This document shows positions 8,984-18,736 of a DNA stretch of 64,000 nt, piece after piece. Under the pieces are notes generated by a model. That model saw only the letters and a list, made by a program, of their open reading frames with translations, was not told where the DNA came from and did not search any database. Origin of the DNA: Leptolyngbya sp. Cla-17. Its GTDB lineage: Bacteria > Cyanobacteriota > Cyanobacteriia > Leptolyngbyales > Leptolyngbyaceae. Where the stretch lies: contig NZ_JAEVYN010000001.1 in assembly GCF_016807185.1 (NCBI RefSeq), forward strand, positions 1,238,781 to 1,302,780, in the 5' to 3' direction. Made by a program: the position numbers and the translations under genes. How positions within the stretch are numbered: position 1 is the stretch's first letter; every line of letters starts with the position of its first letter.

Positions 8984-10480
8984 ATGTCTCTTTCTACCAC
9001 TCGTTTTTTTTCACTTTATGGGTCGTGGTTCAAATACCTTGATAAACGGTTTGCATCGTTGCCGTTGGTATGGATAGCCGCATGGACGTTACTGCCTAGC
9101 CTGGTAATGGAACCCGCGATCGCTCAGGCTCCGGCAAAAATACAACCCAGTTCAATAAATTCTCTAACGTTACCGGAGGGCGATGGTTATTTGTTAGGAG
9201 CGGGCGATCGCGTCAAGATCGATGTGTTTAGCGTTCCAGAAATCACGGGTGAATATACAGTGTTGCCCAACGGCACCCTGAATATGCCACTCGTTGGTGC
9301 TGTAGGTGTGCAAAATAGAACGCTCAAACAAGCATCTGGCGCAATTGCAGCTCGCTATTCTCCTGTTTTGCAAATTCCGGTGATCACAGTGAACTTGGTG
9401 GCGGCACGTCCGATTCGGGTTGCGATCGCGGGAGAAATAAATCGTCCCGGCTCTTATACAGTGACTGCTGCTGCCTCTCAGCCAGACGGAAACCTACCCA
9501 CCATGACTCGCTTGGTGCAGCTTGCTGAAGGCGTTACCCAGGTCGCCGATCTGAGGCAGGTGCAAGTGCGTCGGTTGCGCCCAGTTGGTAGCGGCGGAGA
9601 TCAAGTGGTAACGGTGGATCTCTGGCAACTATTGCAGGCTGGAGATTTGCGGCAAGATTTGCGCCTGCAAGATGGGGACAGCATTCTGATTCCGGCAACG
9701 GCAACCGTTAATTTGGACGAAGCACGACAACTGGCATCCGCTAATTTTGCGACTCAGAACAGTCGTCCCCTCAAAATTACGATAGTGGGACAGGTTAATC
9801 GCCCCGGACCTTACACCTTGCTGGAAGGCAATGTTGCCCAAGGAGCGCAACTGGTTAATCCTAACTTGCTGCAAGTGCCCAGCGTGACTCGTGCGATTCA
9901 AGTGGCAGGTGGCATCACGCAACTAGCAGATATCCGCAATATTCAGGTGAAACGATTCACTCGATCTGGCGCTCCTCAACTGGTGAAATTAGATCTGTGG
10001 AAATTATTAAAAGCGGGAGATGCTCTGCAAGATTTGCCATTACAAGATGGAGATACGGTAGAAATTCCTGAAGCCACTTCGGTGAGTGATCGCGAAATTT
10101 CTGAACTCGCCACTGCTAGCTTTTCACCTGAAAGAATTAGCGTCAATGTTGTAGGAGAAGTTGAAAGACCAGGTGCAGTTTCTATTCAACCAAATACTCC
10201 ATTAAACCAAGCAATTCTAACAGCCGGAGGATTTAATCAGAAGGCAAAAAAAAGTAATGTTAGTCTTATTCGAGTCAATCCAAACGGCAGCGTTAGCAAG
10301 CGAGATATTTCAATTGATTTGACAAGAGGAGTCGGTGAAAATGATAATCCAGCTTTGCGAAATAATGACATTATCATTGTCAAAAAAACAGGATTTGCGA
10401 CTTTTCTTGACTCTACAAGCACCTTTATAGGACCATTCTCAGGAATATTAGGTGTTCTTAGAATTTTTGGTGGTTTTTAG
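8984..10480 (+). CDS. Polysaccharide export protein with SLBB domains (Wza-like)
   Basis: Outer-membrane or periplasmic component for export of an exopolysaccharide or capsule. The 498-aa protein has a hydrophobic signal segment (about residues 25-48, ending AIAQA), then a polysaccharide export domain starting LGAGDRVKIDVFSVPE, and three SLBB ligand-binding repeats, each opening with a strand plus G-E/Q-[IV]-NRPG-type motif (AGEINRPGSYTV, VGQVNRPGPYTL, VGEVERPGAVSI). The start at 8984 lacks a good Shine-Dalgarno. The last 250 bases are noticeably more AT-rich than the rest. It begins the polysaccharide gene series on this strand; the chain-length regulator and ABC exporter downstream would act with it. 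Confidence 0.9.
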   Translation: MSLSTTRFFSLYGSWFKYLDKRFASLPLVWIAAWTLLPSLVMEPAIAQAPAKIQPSSINSLTLPEGDGYLLGAGDRVKIDVFSVPEITGEYTVLPNGTLNMPLVGAVGVQNRTLKQASGAIAARYSPVLQIPVITVNLVAARPIRVAIAGEINRPGSYTVTAAASQPDGNLPTMTRLVQLAEGVTQVADLRQVQVRRLRPVGSGGDQVVTVDLWQLLQAGDLRQDLRLQDGDSILIPATATVNLDEARQLASANFATQNSRPLKITIVGQVNRPGPYTLLEGNVAQGAQLVNPNLLQVPSVTRAIQVAGGITQLADIRNIQVKRFTRSGAPQLVKLDLWKLLKAGDALQDLPLQDGDTVEIPEATSVSDREISELATASFSPERISVNVVGEVERPGAVSIQPNTPLNQAILTAGGFNQKAKKSNVSLIRVNPNGSVSKRDISIDLTRGVGENDNPALRNNDIIIVKKTGFATFLDSTSTFIGPFSGILGVLRIFGGF

Positions 10481-10797
10481 AAAAAAGCAGAAAGATAGAC
10501 AGTTGAAAAATAGCCACAAGATAGATATTTTATTATTGAAAGTTTGTAAAATTTATATTAGCCAGTCAATCAGTAATACCTTTTCATCGAGGAAATCAAG
10601 GCTTTATGAAGGGTGGAACAAATCATGTTTTACCTTCTTCAAGTAGTTCATTATAAAGATAATCAGGTCAACTACCAGTCCTTATTTTGTTGCCGCTATT
10701 TCCATATTTAAGCAACAAGATATGCGGAGAGTATCAAAAGCAAAATTGCTTTATAACGCTCACAGATACTATCTGAAAAATAAGCTGGTTAGTAGTG
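10481..10797. promoter_or_regulatory. AT-rich gap with a possible sigma-70 promoter
   Basis: TTGAAA (10503-10508) and TATTTT (10526-10531) are separated by 17 bases, a possible -35/-10 pair for the glycosyltransferase and following genes. The rest is AT-rich without a gene; a 64-codon open frame overlapping the preceding gene has no coding character. Confidence 0.3.
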
Positions 10798-11886
10798 ATG
10801 AAAATTGCATTGGTTCACGACTATTTAACTCAAAAAGGAGGCGCAGAGCGCGTTTTTGAACTGCTCTGTAAACGCTTTCCTGATGCAGATATCTACACCT
10901 CGCTATATGATCCTCAGCGCACAATCGATTTGGGCGATCGCCTGGTTCACACAACCATGCTGCAAAGCATTCCAGGAGCCGCAAAAAACTTCCGGCTGAT
11001 GGCTCCTTTCTATTACCCCGCGTTTCGTGCCCTCGATTTGCAAGACTATGACCTGATCATTAGCAGCAGCACCAGTTTCGCAAAAGCGGTGCGGAAGCGT
11101 GCTGATGCGATGCATATTTGCTTTTGCCATAACGTCACCCGCTTTTTGTGGGATACACAAACCTATTTGCGAGAATTTAGCGGTTATCAAAACCTCTACC
11201 CGTTTATCGAGAAAATATTCCAGGTAATGCGGCAATACGACCTGAAATATGCCCAGGAGCCTGACCTGTATATTGCGAACTCCAGCACTGTGGCGAAGCG
11301 TATTCGAGACATTTATGGCAAAGATGCGATCGTGATCAATTATCCAATCGATGTAGATCGCTTCACCTTCTCATCCCAAAAAGAGAATTTCTATCTCGCT
11401 TCTGCGCGCATGATCAGCTACAAGCGATTGGATGTCATTATTGAAGCCTTCAACTGGTTGGGCTGGAATTTGGTCATCACTGGAGAGGGTCCTGAACGCG
11501 AACGGCTGCAAGCACAAGCAATGGGCAACATAAAATTCTTGGGACAGGTGACCGACTTGGAGCGGACCCAGTTAATGTCATCGGCTCAATCTGTTGTCGT
11601 CGCTGCGTTGGAAGACTACGGCTTGGTTCCGGTGGAAGCGAATGCTAGTGGCACGCCTGTAATTGCGTATGGCGCTGGTGGGGTGTTGGATACGCAAATT
11701 CCAGGTGAAACAGGCACATTCTTCAAACGGCAAACACCCGAAGCGTTGCAATCGGCGTTACTGGAGGCTCGCGACATTTCCTGGGACTATCAGCATATTC
11801 GAGATCATGCGGTCAGCCAATTTTCGGAAGCTGCCTTTTTTGGCAAAGTTGATCGCGTTTTAGAGCAGTCATATCAGGCAGCTTAA
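10798..11886 (+). CDS. GT4-family glycosyltransferase
   Basis: Retaining GT-B glycosyltransferase (family 4, group 1) that adds a sugar to a growing polysaccharide repeat unit at the cytoplasmic face. The 362-aa sequence starts MKIALVHDYLTQKGGAERVF, the typical N-terminal nucleotide-fold strand and GGAER loop. The C-terminal donor domain shows ARMISYKRLDVIIEAF, GEGPERERL and the E-x7-E type element EDYGLVPVEANASGTPVIA with GGVLDT after it. The ATG at 10798 overlaps an in-frame GTG at 10795; either could be used. It precedes the Wzc-type gene by 33 bases, so they probably form one transcript. Donor and acceptor sugars cannot be told from sequence. Confidence 0.88.
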   Translation: MKIALVHDYLTQKGGAERVFELLCKRFPDADIYTSLYDPQRTIDLGDRLVHTTMLQSIPGAAKNFRLMAPFYYPAFRALDLQDYDLIISSSTSFAKAVRKRADAMHICFCHNVTRFLWDTQTYLREFSGYQNLYPFIEKIFQVMRQYDLKYAQEPDLYIANSSTVAKRIRDIYGKDAIVINYPIDVDRFTFSSQKENFYLASARMISYKRLDVIIEAFNWLGWNLVITGEGPERERLQAQAMGNIKFLGQVTDLERTQLMSSAQSVVVAALEDYGLVPVEANASGTPVIAYGAGGVLDTQIPGETGTFFKRQTPEALQSALLEARDISWDYQHIRDHAVSQFSEAAFFGKVDRVLEQSYQAA

Positions 11887-11919
11887 ATTGCATCCGTAAT
11901 AACGTATTTGGTGATATTC

Positions 11920-14145
11920 ATGCAGGCAACTCAGACCAGTTTTAATCCAGAGATTCAATCTGAAGCGGGTTATGGGCAGATATTTGCCATTCTGCTGCGT
12001 CGCCGATTTTGGGTTTTAGGAATGCTGGTTGCTGCGATTGGGGTTGCCGCCTTGCAAACTATTCGCCAAGCTCCAACCTACGTGAGTAGTATGCAGCTAC
12101 TGATCGAATCGAACTACCAGGGAAAACCCAATCTCGATCGAGATAGTGGTTTAGAAAATGAATTTTCTGATGCCAATGTTCAAGTTGATACAGCGACCCA
12201 AATTAATGTGATGCAGAGTTCGGAGCTGCTACGCCGAGCAATGGTTTTGTTGCGGTCAGACTATCCTGACATCAATCCTGATGATCCGAACAGTGTTGCA
12301 GGTTTTAAGGGGACTATCGATATTACTCAAATTACGCAAAGAACTGGCAAAGAAAATGTTGCAACTAAGATTTTTCAAATTGTTCACAATGGCAATGATC
12401 CAGTTGAAACTCAAAAAGCATTAGAAGCGTTAAAGAAAGTTTATCTTGATTACAACTTAGAACAGCAGAAGTTACGTCTTACGAAAGGACTTGCTTTTGT
12501 CAACGAGCAACTACCGCAAGTAAAAAACAAAATGCAACAGGCGGAGTCTGCATTAAAGCAGTTTCGTCAAAATCAAGAACTGATCGACCCAGACTTACAG
12601 GCAAAAGTGCAAACTGAAGGGCTTTTACGAGTTCAACAGGAACAACAAACGAATCAGGTTCAGCTTCGAGAGTTGCGAAGTCGGTATACAAGTTTACAAC
12701 AACAGTTGGCGTTGTCTTCACAAGATGCGATCGCTCTGTCTCGATTAAGTCAATCTATCCGCTATCAAAACTTACTGAACGAGATTCAAAAAACAGAGCT
12801 GTTGTTAGAGCAGCAGCGGCTTCGCTTCAAAGATCAAACTCCATTTGTGCAGCAATTAAAAAATCAACGACAACGACAGTTATCGCTATTGCAAACTGAA
12901 ATTCGGAGAGTGTTAGGAACAAGTTCTGCGATTAGCAATGGTAATCCTGAGCAACTCTTGTCACAAGGGCAATTTGGTAATTTGGATCAAACCTTAGTCG
13001 GTCAGCTTGTAGAGTCTCAAGTCAATCTTCAGGCGGCACAAGCACGAGAACGTAGCTTAGCCACAATTCAGCAACAGCTGCGAGCAGAATTGGTGCGTTT
13101 CCCACAGCTACTAGCGGAGTATGGACGTTTGCAACCAGAGGTGGAGTTGTCTCAAGAAACCTTAAAACAGTTGCTTAAGGCGCAGCAAGATATTGGTTTG
13201 GAAATTGCTCGAGGCGGGTTTGATTGGCAGGTTGTAGAAGATCCGCAACTGGGTGCAAAAACAGGTCCAAGCTTAATGCGAAATCTGATGCTGGGTGCAG
13301 TTGCTGGGTTAATGTTGGGCGGTGCAGCAGCATTTGCTCGTGAATCGGCAGATGATGCGGTTCACAGTTCAGATGATTTGAAAAAACAAGTTCCAGTACC
13401 CCTCTTAGGTATGGTTCCAGAGCTAACGATTGAAGCAACGGATGATATGCCATTGCTGAGTTTGCCGTTTAGCAAGTCGCGATCGCTCTCGCCAGGAATT
13501 GATCGCGTGATTCAATGGCAACCCTTTCGAGAATCGTTAGATTTGCTTTATCAAAACATTCAACTATTGGGTAGAGAACAGCCTTTCAAGTCGCTGGTTA
13601 TCACATCTGCTTTGGCTGGAGAAGGAAAGTCTACAATCATTCTAGGATTGGCAATTAGCGCGGCGCGATTACATCAACGAGTGTTGCTGATTGATGCAGA
13701 TTTACGCCGTCCTAGCTTACATAAGCTGCTGAACTTGCCCAACGATCGTGGTCTTTCTAATCTGCTAACCAGCGATCGCCCAATTCCTCAACAAGTGGAT
13801 ACTCAAGATTCCAACCTGAGGAGCAATATTTCAGTGGTGACTGCCGGACCAACCCCAACCGATCCCGCTAAGCTTTTAAGCTCACAGCGGATGCGGCAGG
13901 TGATGGCAACCTTTGAACAGAATTATGACCTGGTTCTGCTGGATGCCCCTCCTGTACTGGGCATGGTGGATTCTATGCTGATAGGAGCTTGCTGTAATGG
14001 CGTAATCATTGTGGGGCGCATCGAGCGAGTAACACGTTTAGAGCTTACTCAAACGACTCAGATGTTGAATCAATTAAATGTGATTGGAGTGGTGGCGAAT
14101 GGCGCATCACATCAAACTCGCAACGATAGGCACTACCAGCGCTAG
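11920..14145 (+). CDS. Wzc-type polysaccharide chain-length protein / BY-kinase
   Basis: Inner-membrane protein that sets polysaccharide chain length and, as a BY-kinase, cycles phosphorylation with export. About 741 aa from the ATG at 11920. It has a Wzz domain with a first membrane helix (about residues 30-50), a long periplasmic coiled-coil region rich in Gln and Leu (about 180-400), a second helix near residue 455, and a cytoplasmic P-loop kinase domain: Walker A AGEGKST (about 565), A' LLIDADLRRP and B LVLLDAPPV. The C-terminal tail ends NDRHYQR with a single Tyr rather than the usual tyrosine cluster, so autophosphorylation would be reduced or lie elsewhere. TTG 11908 and GTG 11911 are alternative starts. 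Confidence 0.9.
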   Translation: MQATQTSFNPEIQSEAGYGQIFAILLRRRFWVLGMLVAAIGVAALQTIRQAPTYVSSMQLLIESNYQGKPNLDRDSGLENEFSDANVQVDTATQINVMQSSELLRRAMVLLRSDYPDINPDDPNSVAGFKGTIDITQITQRTGKENVATKIFQIVHNGNDPVETQKALEALKKVYLDYNLEQQKLRLTKGLAFVNEQLPQVKNKMQQAESALKQFRQNQELIDPDLQAKVQTEGLLRVQQEQQTNQVQLRELRSRYTSLQQQLALSSQDAIALSRLSQSIRYQNLLNEIQKTELLLEQQRLRFKDQTPFVQQLKNQRQRQLSLLQTEIRRVLGTSSAISNGNPEQLLSQGQFGNLDQTLVGQLVESQVNLQAAQARERSLATIQQQLRAELVRFPQLLAEYGRLQPEVELSQETLKQLLKAQQDIGLEIARGGFDWQVVEDPQLGAKTGPSLMRNLMLGAVAGLMLGGAAAFARESADDAVHSSDDLKKQVPVPLLGMVPELTIEATDDMPLLSLPFSKSRSLSPGIDRVIQWQPFRESLDLLYQNIQLLGREQPFKSLVITSALAGEGKSTIILGLAISAARLHQRVLLIDADLRRPSLHKLLNLPNDRGLSNLLTSDRPIPQQVDTQDSNLRSNISVVTAGPTPTDPAKLLSSQRMRQVMATFEQNYDLVLLDAPPVLGMVDSMLIGACCNGVIIVGRIERVTRLELTQTTQMLNQLNVIGVVANGASHQTRNDRHYQR

Positions 14146-14213
14146 TTGAGTCTGCTTCAGACTAATGCTGCGCATATGTTCCATGTAGTTTACGACTTTT
14201 AGTCCCCGTACTT

Positions 14214-15125
14214 ATGCTTCACCTTCCACAATCCCTAAAGGCAAAGTATGCAATTCAGCCTATTGAAGCGTGTGCGGCTGCTTGCACCTTGAGATGGAGA
14301 CAGCGAAAGTTAGTCGTTCATTGTAGTGATGAAACAACCCTTTTACCTTCGCTACAGGATCAGAACTGGTTGACCAATTGTTTACAGCGATCGCCCGTAG
14401 CCCTAGTTAAGCTAGACCTGGCAATGGGTGAAGCACGCTTAAAATCTTGGGCAAATGCCTGCCATCAGGCAAAGAAACCCGCTTACCTACGGTTATGCTC
14501 AACTCCCAATTTGCCTCAAAAGAGCCGTCCCTGGAATTGGCAGCTTAAGCGAGGAATCGACTGGATTTCAGCGGCGATTCTACTACTGCTACTCAGTCCG
14601 ATAATGGTGTGTTTAGCCGCGTTGATGTTCGTCTCCTCTCCTGGACCAATTTTCTTTGAGCAGTGGCGCGTTGGAGAACGAGGAAAACTGTTCAAAATCA
14701 TTAAATTTCGGACAATGGTCGTGGGTGCAGAGAATCGACATCATCAAGTGATGGGTAATCAAGCAGGGTTGCACAAGCTGAAACATGACCCACGGGTAAC
14801 ACCGCTAGGCTATTGGATGCGAAAGTATAGCCTAGATGAACTGCCACAGTTATTCAATGTATTGCGAGGAGAGATGAGTTTAGTGGGTCCGCGTCCGTGG
14901 GCATTATATGATGCCGTGCGAATTAGCCCAAACCTACGATTGCGGTTAAATGCACTGCCTGGAATCACAGGTTCATGGCAGGTGCAGGGGCGATCGCATG
15001 TGGTCGATCTCAACACCGTCAATCACTCCGATCTCACCTATCTGCAAGGCTGGTCGATCCGGCAGGACTTTAAGTTCTTACTAATGACCATACCTAAAGT
15101 ATTGTCTGGGTTTGGTGCTTATTAA
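14214..15125 (+). CDS. HepC-like sugar transferase (polyprenyl-phosphate hexose-1-P transferase type)
   Basis: Bacterial sugar transferase that loads the first sugar phosphate onto the lipid carrier for polysaccharide synthesis. The 303-aa protein has a roughly 100-residue N-terminal cyanobacterial extension, one hydrophobic helix (about residues 120-142), then the catalytic domain: GPIFFEQWRVGERGKLFKI, KFRTM, DPRVTPLGYWMRKYSLDELPQ and GEMSLVGPRP, all hallmarks of the WbaP/PglC family. Length and architecture resemble HepC of Nostoc/Anabaena. In PCC 7120 hepC and hepA are neighbours, as this gene and the following ABC exporter are here. The N-terminal domain is of unknown role. The start at 14214 is inferred without a good Shine-Dalgarno. 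Confidence 0.85.
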   Translation: MLHLPQSLKAKYAIQPIEACAAACTLRWRQRKLVVHCSDETTLLPSLQDQNWLTNCLQRSPVALVKLDLAMGEARLKSWANACHQAKKPAYLRLCSTPNLPQKSRPWNWQLKRGIDWISAAILLLLLSPIMVCLAALMFVSSPGPIFFEQWRVGERGKLFKIIKFRTMVVGAENRHHQVMGNQAGLHKLKHDPRVTPLGYWMRKYSLDELPQLFNVLRGEMSLVGPRPWALYDAVRISPNLRLRLNALPGITGSWQVQGRSHVVDLNTVNHSDLTYLQGWSIRQDFKFLLMTIPKVLSGFGAY

Positions 15126-15294
15126 GTGACTTAAACAATCTGTTGTTCCCACTGCCCAGAGCACTCTACTTATCAATGGGAGGGTAAGAAAGATCTTTAA
15201 AACTTATAGCTTATAAACGGTGAATAGGCATAAGTAGGCGCAAGAAATCAAAAGAGCAGAACATGCACCTTAAATTAGCAAACTGGAAAAATTT

Positions 15295-17148
15295 ATGAGG
15301 TTAAAGTTGCCAACAGTGATACATCGTTTGCTCAAGGCAAGTAGTTTTTGGAAAGATAACCAATTAATTTTGCGTGAAATTCGATTTTTCCCAAAAATTG
15401 CGGTGTTATCTCTGTTATTTCCGATGCTAGCGGCCATCTTTGAAGGATTTGGCATTGGTTTTTTGCTTGCCTTTTTGCAAACCTTGGTCAACGCAGATGC
15501 TGAACCCGTTCGTTCTGGAGTTGAGTGGATAGATGTCTGGGTTTTGGGAGCCAATGGCTCAAAATTAGATCAACTATTTCGCGTGTCGGCACTCATCCTG
15601 CTATCGACATGGATTCGGGCAATATTTAACTACCTAACAGCGGTTTATACGAGTCTGGCAAGGATTCGCCTTGTAGATCGCCTTTACCGCCAAATTTTTG
15701 AGCAACTACAGTCATTGAGCCTGAGTTTTTTTGGACAAACGCAGGTGGGCAACTTAGTCAACACGCTCACCTCGGAAGTCGGGCAACTTCAGCAGTTTCT
15801 TGGTTCATTTAGCTTTCTGTTGACAAAGGGTCTGGTGCTATTAGTTTATGCAGTGATCGCCATCAGCATCTCCTGGCAACTGACGCTGGCATCGGTGCTG
15901 TTGTTTAGCTTAATGGCAGTGGGTTTATCAACATTAAATCGACAGGTGCGGGAACTGAGTTTTCCAGTGTCGCAAGCGCGGGGAGAGTTTACCGCGATCG
16001 CCTCTGAGTTCATCAACGGCATTCGTACGGTGCAAGCCTTTGCCACCCAAGAGTTTGAGCGACAACGGTTTTATCGGGTTAGTGATGAAATCGCTGAAAC
16101 GAATACTCAAGCCACTATGCAGATGTCTATTGTGCGACCCTTAGCAGAAGCGGCTGCCAGCACGATTTTAATTGGCATGATTGTGGTGGGCATGAGTGTG
16201 TTTGTCAGTAGCGGAGCTTTACAGGTTGGCGCTCTTTTGACGTTCATTTTTCTGCTGTTTCGTTTGGTTCCAGCAATCCAAGAAATCAATGGAAGCCTTG
16301 CTTCTATGGGCAGTATGCAAGGATCGCTGCACGCGATCGAAGAGTTGCTGCGGCGCGACAACAAGCCCTATCTACAAAATGGTCATCGACAGTTTACAAA
16401 CTTGCAGCGGGCGATCGAGTTTGTCTCGGTAGACTTTGGCTATGGGGATGAATCGTCCGTACTGCACAACATTACGCTCACTATTTCCAAAGGGCAAACC
16501 ATAGCGCTGGTCGGTTCGTCGGGCGCAGGTAAATCAACTTTGGCAGATCTGATTCCCCGGTTTTATGACACGACTCAAGGCGATATTCAACTGGATGGAG
16601 TAAGTTTGCGTGAGTTTGATATCACATCGGTGCGACAACGGATTGCCATGGTGAGCCAAGAGACATTTATCTTCAACACATCGGTACGAAACAATATTGC
16701 TTATGGCATTGATGTGGACGATGTTGAGGTCATGAAAGCCGCCAAACTTGCAAACGCAACGGAGTTTATTGAAGAGCTGCCACAAGGATTGGATACGGTA
16801 TTGGGTGATCGCGGGGTTCGATTATCCGGTGGTCAACGTCAACGAATCGCGATCGCTCGTGCTTTGTTGCGAAACCCAGAAATTTTGATTTTGGATGAGG
16901 CAACCAGTGCCCTGGATTCAGTATCAGAGCGGTTAATTCAAGCATCCATTGAGCAACTATCGGTCGGACGAACAGTAATCGCGATCGCCCATCGCCTGTC
17001 TACCATTAGGCGGGCTGATAAAGTCGTTGTTTTAGAGCAAGGACAAATCATTGAGCAGGGAACCTATCAGGAGCTGCTAGCCCAACGCGGTAAACTTTGG
17101 AACTATCATCAAATGCAAAATAGCTCCGCTCTGAATTCTACTAGCTGA
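15295..17148 (+). CDS. HepA-like ABC exporter (fused permease and ATPase)
   Basis: ABC-type exporter half-transporter, 617 aa, presumably moving a polysaccharide, lipid-linked sugar or glycolipid across the inner membrane. The N-terminal part holds the type I exporter membrane domain with six helices (about residues 35-330). The ATPase domain follows with Walker A VGSSGAGKST, Q-loop SQETFIF, signature LSGGQRQR, Walker B ILILDEATSALD and switch His in IAHRLST. Its position after the HepC-like gene mirrors the hepC-hepA pair of heterocyst-forming cyanobacteria, where HepA is needed for the envelope polysaccharide layer. Nothing in the window shows that this organism makes heterocysts, so a general exopolysaccharide role is equally likely. 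Confidence 0.87.
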   Translation: MRLKLPTVIHRLLKASSFWKDNQLILREIRFFPKIAVLSLLFPMLAAIFEGFGIGFLLAFLQTLVNADAEPVRSGVEWIDVWVLGANGSKLDQLFRVSALILLSTWIRAIFNYLTAVYTSLARIRLVDRLYRQIFEQLQSLSLSFFGQTQVGNLVNTLTSEVGQLQQFLGSFSFLLTKGLVLLVYAVIAISISWQLTLASVLLFSLMAVGLSTLNRQVRELSFPVSQARGEFTAIASEFINGIRTVQAFATQEFERQRFYRVSDEIAETNTQATMQMSIVRPLAEAAASTILIGMIVVGMSVFVSSGALQVGALLTFIFLLFRLVPAIQEINGSLASMGSMQGSLHAIEELLRRDNKPYLQNGHRQFTNLQRAIEFVSVDFGYGDESSVLHNITLTISKGQTIALVGSSGAGKSTLADLIPRFYDTTQGDIQLDGVSLREFDITSVRQRIAMVSQETFIFNTSVRNNIAYGIDVDDVEVMKAAKLANATEFIEELPQGLDTVLGDRGVRLSGGQRQRIAIARALLRNPEILILDEATSALDSVSERLIQASIEQLSVGRTVIAIAHRLSTIRRADKVVVLEQGQIIEQGTYQELLAQRGKLWNYHQMQNSSALNSTS

Positions 17149-17633
17149 TAATATTCATTGTTTGCACACAGGCAACAAGAGATTGCGGATTTATCCGCAT
17201 CAGGAAGGGGTGCACGTAGAATTTGAGTGTCATCCAACATTTTCTCAAGTGCCTAGAATGTCGGCTTTATGCCTTTTTAGAGCAAGTAAGTAAGGTTGAA
17301 ATTAAGGCGATGCAGCCGCTCTGAATCTGATGACCTGAGTCGAGATGGCAAAAGCAAAGCCGAACTAATCCCCCCGATCGCGCCCTGGATTGCTTAGTGA
17401 AGCCTCTTGCCAAACGTGAACTTAATATCGATTGTTGGATCAACAACTGAGACAACAGCCCAATCAAAAGAGTTCACTCCTGCGATAGAGAAAGTTTTAC
17501 AGGTTTTCACATATAAACGTCTTAAGGAGATTTTTTAAAGCGCCTATAAAGTTCCCGCTGGCTACGTTTCAGCGTTTCTTTAATAGGTTCTCCATAAATA
17601 TGTTTGTATTGTTTCGTAGGAGTTTTAAAGGCT
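17149..17633. other. Intergenic region without a supported gene
   Basis: 485 bases with no convincing coding frame. A short inverted repeat, TTGTTG-GAT-CAACAA, is at 17432-17446. TAGGAG at 17617-17622 is the likely ribosome site of the next gene. No terminator for the ABC exporter could be identified. Confidence 0.4.
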
Positions 17634-18278
17634 ATGTCATATACTGATCGACCCATGGATCGCCCCGTGGATTATGTTGCTGAACGTCCGATTGCGGCCC
17701 CTGTTGCGGAGTATCACGATCGTGTTCGTTGGGGTCCTATTTTTGCTGGTTTGGTGATTGCGCTCAGTACTCAACTTGTGTTAAGTGCTTTAGGTGCAGC
17801 GATTGGACTATCGGGAATTTCGGGTTCAGGTGCACCTCGCTCTAATGCTGATGAGGTTGGCTCTGCCGTTGGTATTTGGTCAATTATTAGTCTATTCATC
17901 TCTTTGTTCGTTGGAGGATGGGTTACCACTCGTGCATGTGGAGCGATGAACAAAAGTACAGCTTTGCTAAACGGGGCTATCTTATGGGCAACGACCCTGG
18001 CGATTAGCGCTTTGCTGCTTTCTATGGGTGTTTCGGGCGCTTTTGGTGTAGTCGCTTCTAACGCAGGATCGATCATCAACCAAGCCCAGCAAGGCGGCGT
18101 GAATGTTCCAAATCCAGATGCTGCAAACGTGACGGCTCAACAAACCCGTGAACTTGCCGGCAATGCAGCAAAGGTTGGTTGGTCATTCGCTCTAGGCTCT
18201 CTACTTGGTTTGGTGGCTTCTTTGCTAGGAGCTTCTGCTGGTGCTCGTCACCCTCGCACAAACACAATTCATTCCTAG
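17634..18278 (+). CDS. Small four-helix membrane protein, unknown function
   Basis: 214-aa integral membrane protein. A soluble N-terminus with repeated DRPMDRPVD-type residues is followed by a first helix (WGPIFAGLVIALSTQLVLSA) and three more, each rich in Gly, Ala and Ser (GIWSIISLFISLFVGGWVTT, ILWATTLAISALLLSMGVSG, WSFALGSLLGLVASLLGASA). Similar proteins occur in cyanobacteria and other stress-tolerant bacteria, often near CsbD-like or PRC-barrel proteins, but no function is assigned. The ATG at 17634 follows TAGGAG by 11 bases; a TTG frame from 17604 is rejected. CsbD lies 243 bases downstream on the same strand, suggesting a general-stress context (inference). Confidence 0.65.
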   Translation: MSYTDRPMDRPVDYVAERPIAAPVAEYHDRVRWGPIFAGLVIALSTQLVLSALGAAIGLSGISGSGAPRSNADEVGSAVGIWSIISLFISLFVGGWVTTRACGAMNKSTALLNGAILWATTLAISALLLSMGVSGAFGVVASNAGSIINQAQQGGVNVPNPDAANVTAQQTRELAGNAAKVGWSFALGSLLGLVASLLGASAGARHPRTNTIHS

Positions 18279-18521
18279 ACGCGATTGCGTGAGTTAGTTC
18301 TTTGAGTATTGATATCGTTCGTTTTGAGCCTTTGGCAAGGAAACGAACGATATTTTGTTGTTAAGTGTTAACGGCTCTATTCCTTGAACTTTCTGCTCTG
18401 CTAGCAAACTCTTTCCGCCGATAGAGGAGGGTTTATAGATGCATCGCTACAGTGTAATTAAGCCAGTTAAATATTTGGTCAACTGACGGTCAGCATAAAA
18501 AAACACTACTGGAGAAATACA

Positions 18522-18704
18522 ATGTCTTTAGAAGATAAAGCAAAAGCAGCAGCCAAGAAAGTTGAAGGCACTGTCCAAGAAGGCGCAGGAAACCTTGCAG
18601 GAGATAAGGAAGCGGAAGCCGAAGGTAAAGCAAAAAAGGCTGAAGGCGAAGCCCGTGAAGGCGTTGAGAAAGCTAAAGATACTGTAAAAGACGCTATTAA
18701 CTAG
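18522..18704 (+). CDS. CsbD-family stress protein
   Basis: 60-aa, highly charged Lys/Glu/Ala-rich protein of the CsbD family, small soluble proteins induced by general stress in many bacteria; the biochemical role is unknown. The start MSLEDKAKAAAKKVEGTVQE and the repeated GKAKKAEGEA pattern are diagnostic. It is all predicted helix with amphipathic repeats of about 11 residues, similar to LEA-like proteins. GGAG lies 9 bases before the ATG, and a strong Rho-independent terminator follows, so it ends its transcript. Confidence 0.9.
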   Translation: MSLEDKAKAAAKKVEGTVQEGAGNLAGDKEAEAEGKAKKAEGEAREGVEKAKDTVKDAIN

Positions 18705-18736
18705 CATTGATTGCTCTTCTTAGTTTTAGTCAGTTG

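Noticed and set aside
9629..9922. 97-codon frame opposite the SLBB exporter
   Set aside because: Antisense shadow of a well-supported gene with no recognisable motif.
10452..10646. 64-codon frame after the SLBB exporter
   Set aside because: Overlaps the end of that gene and has Lys/Ser-rich composition expected from AT-rich non-coding sequence.
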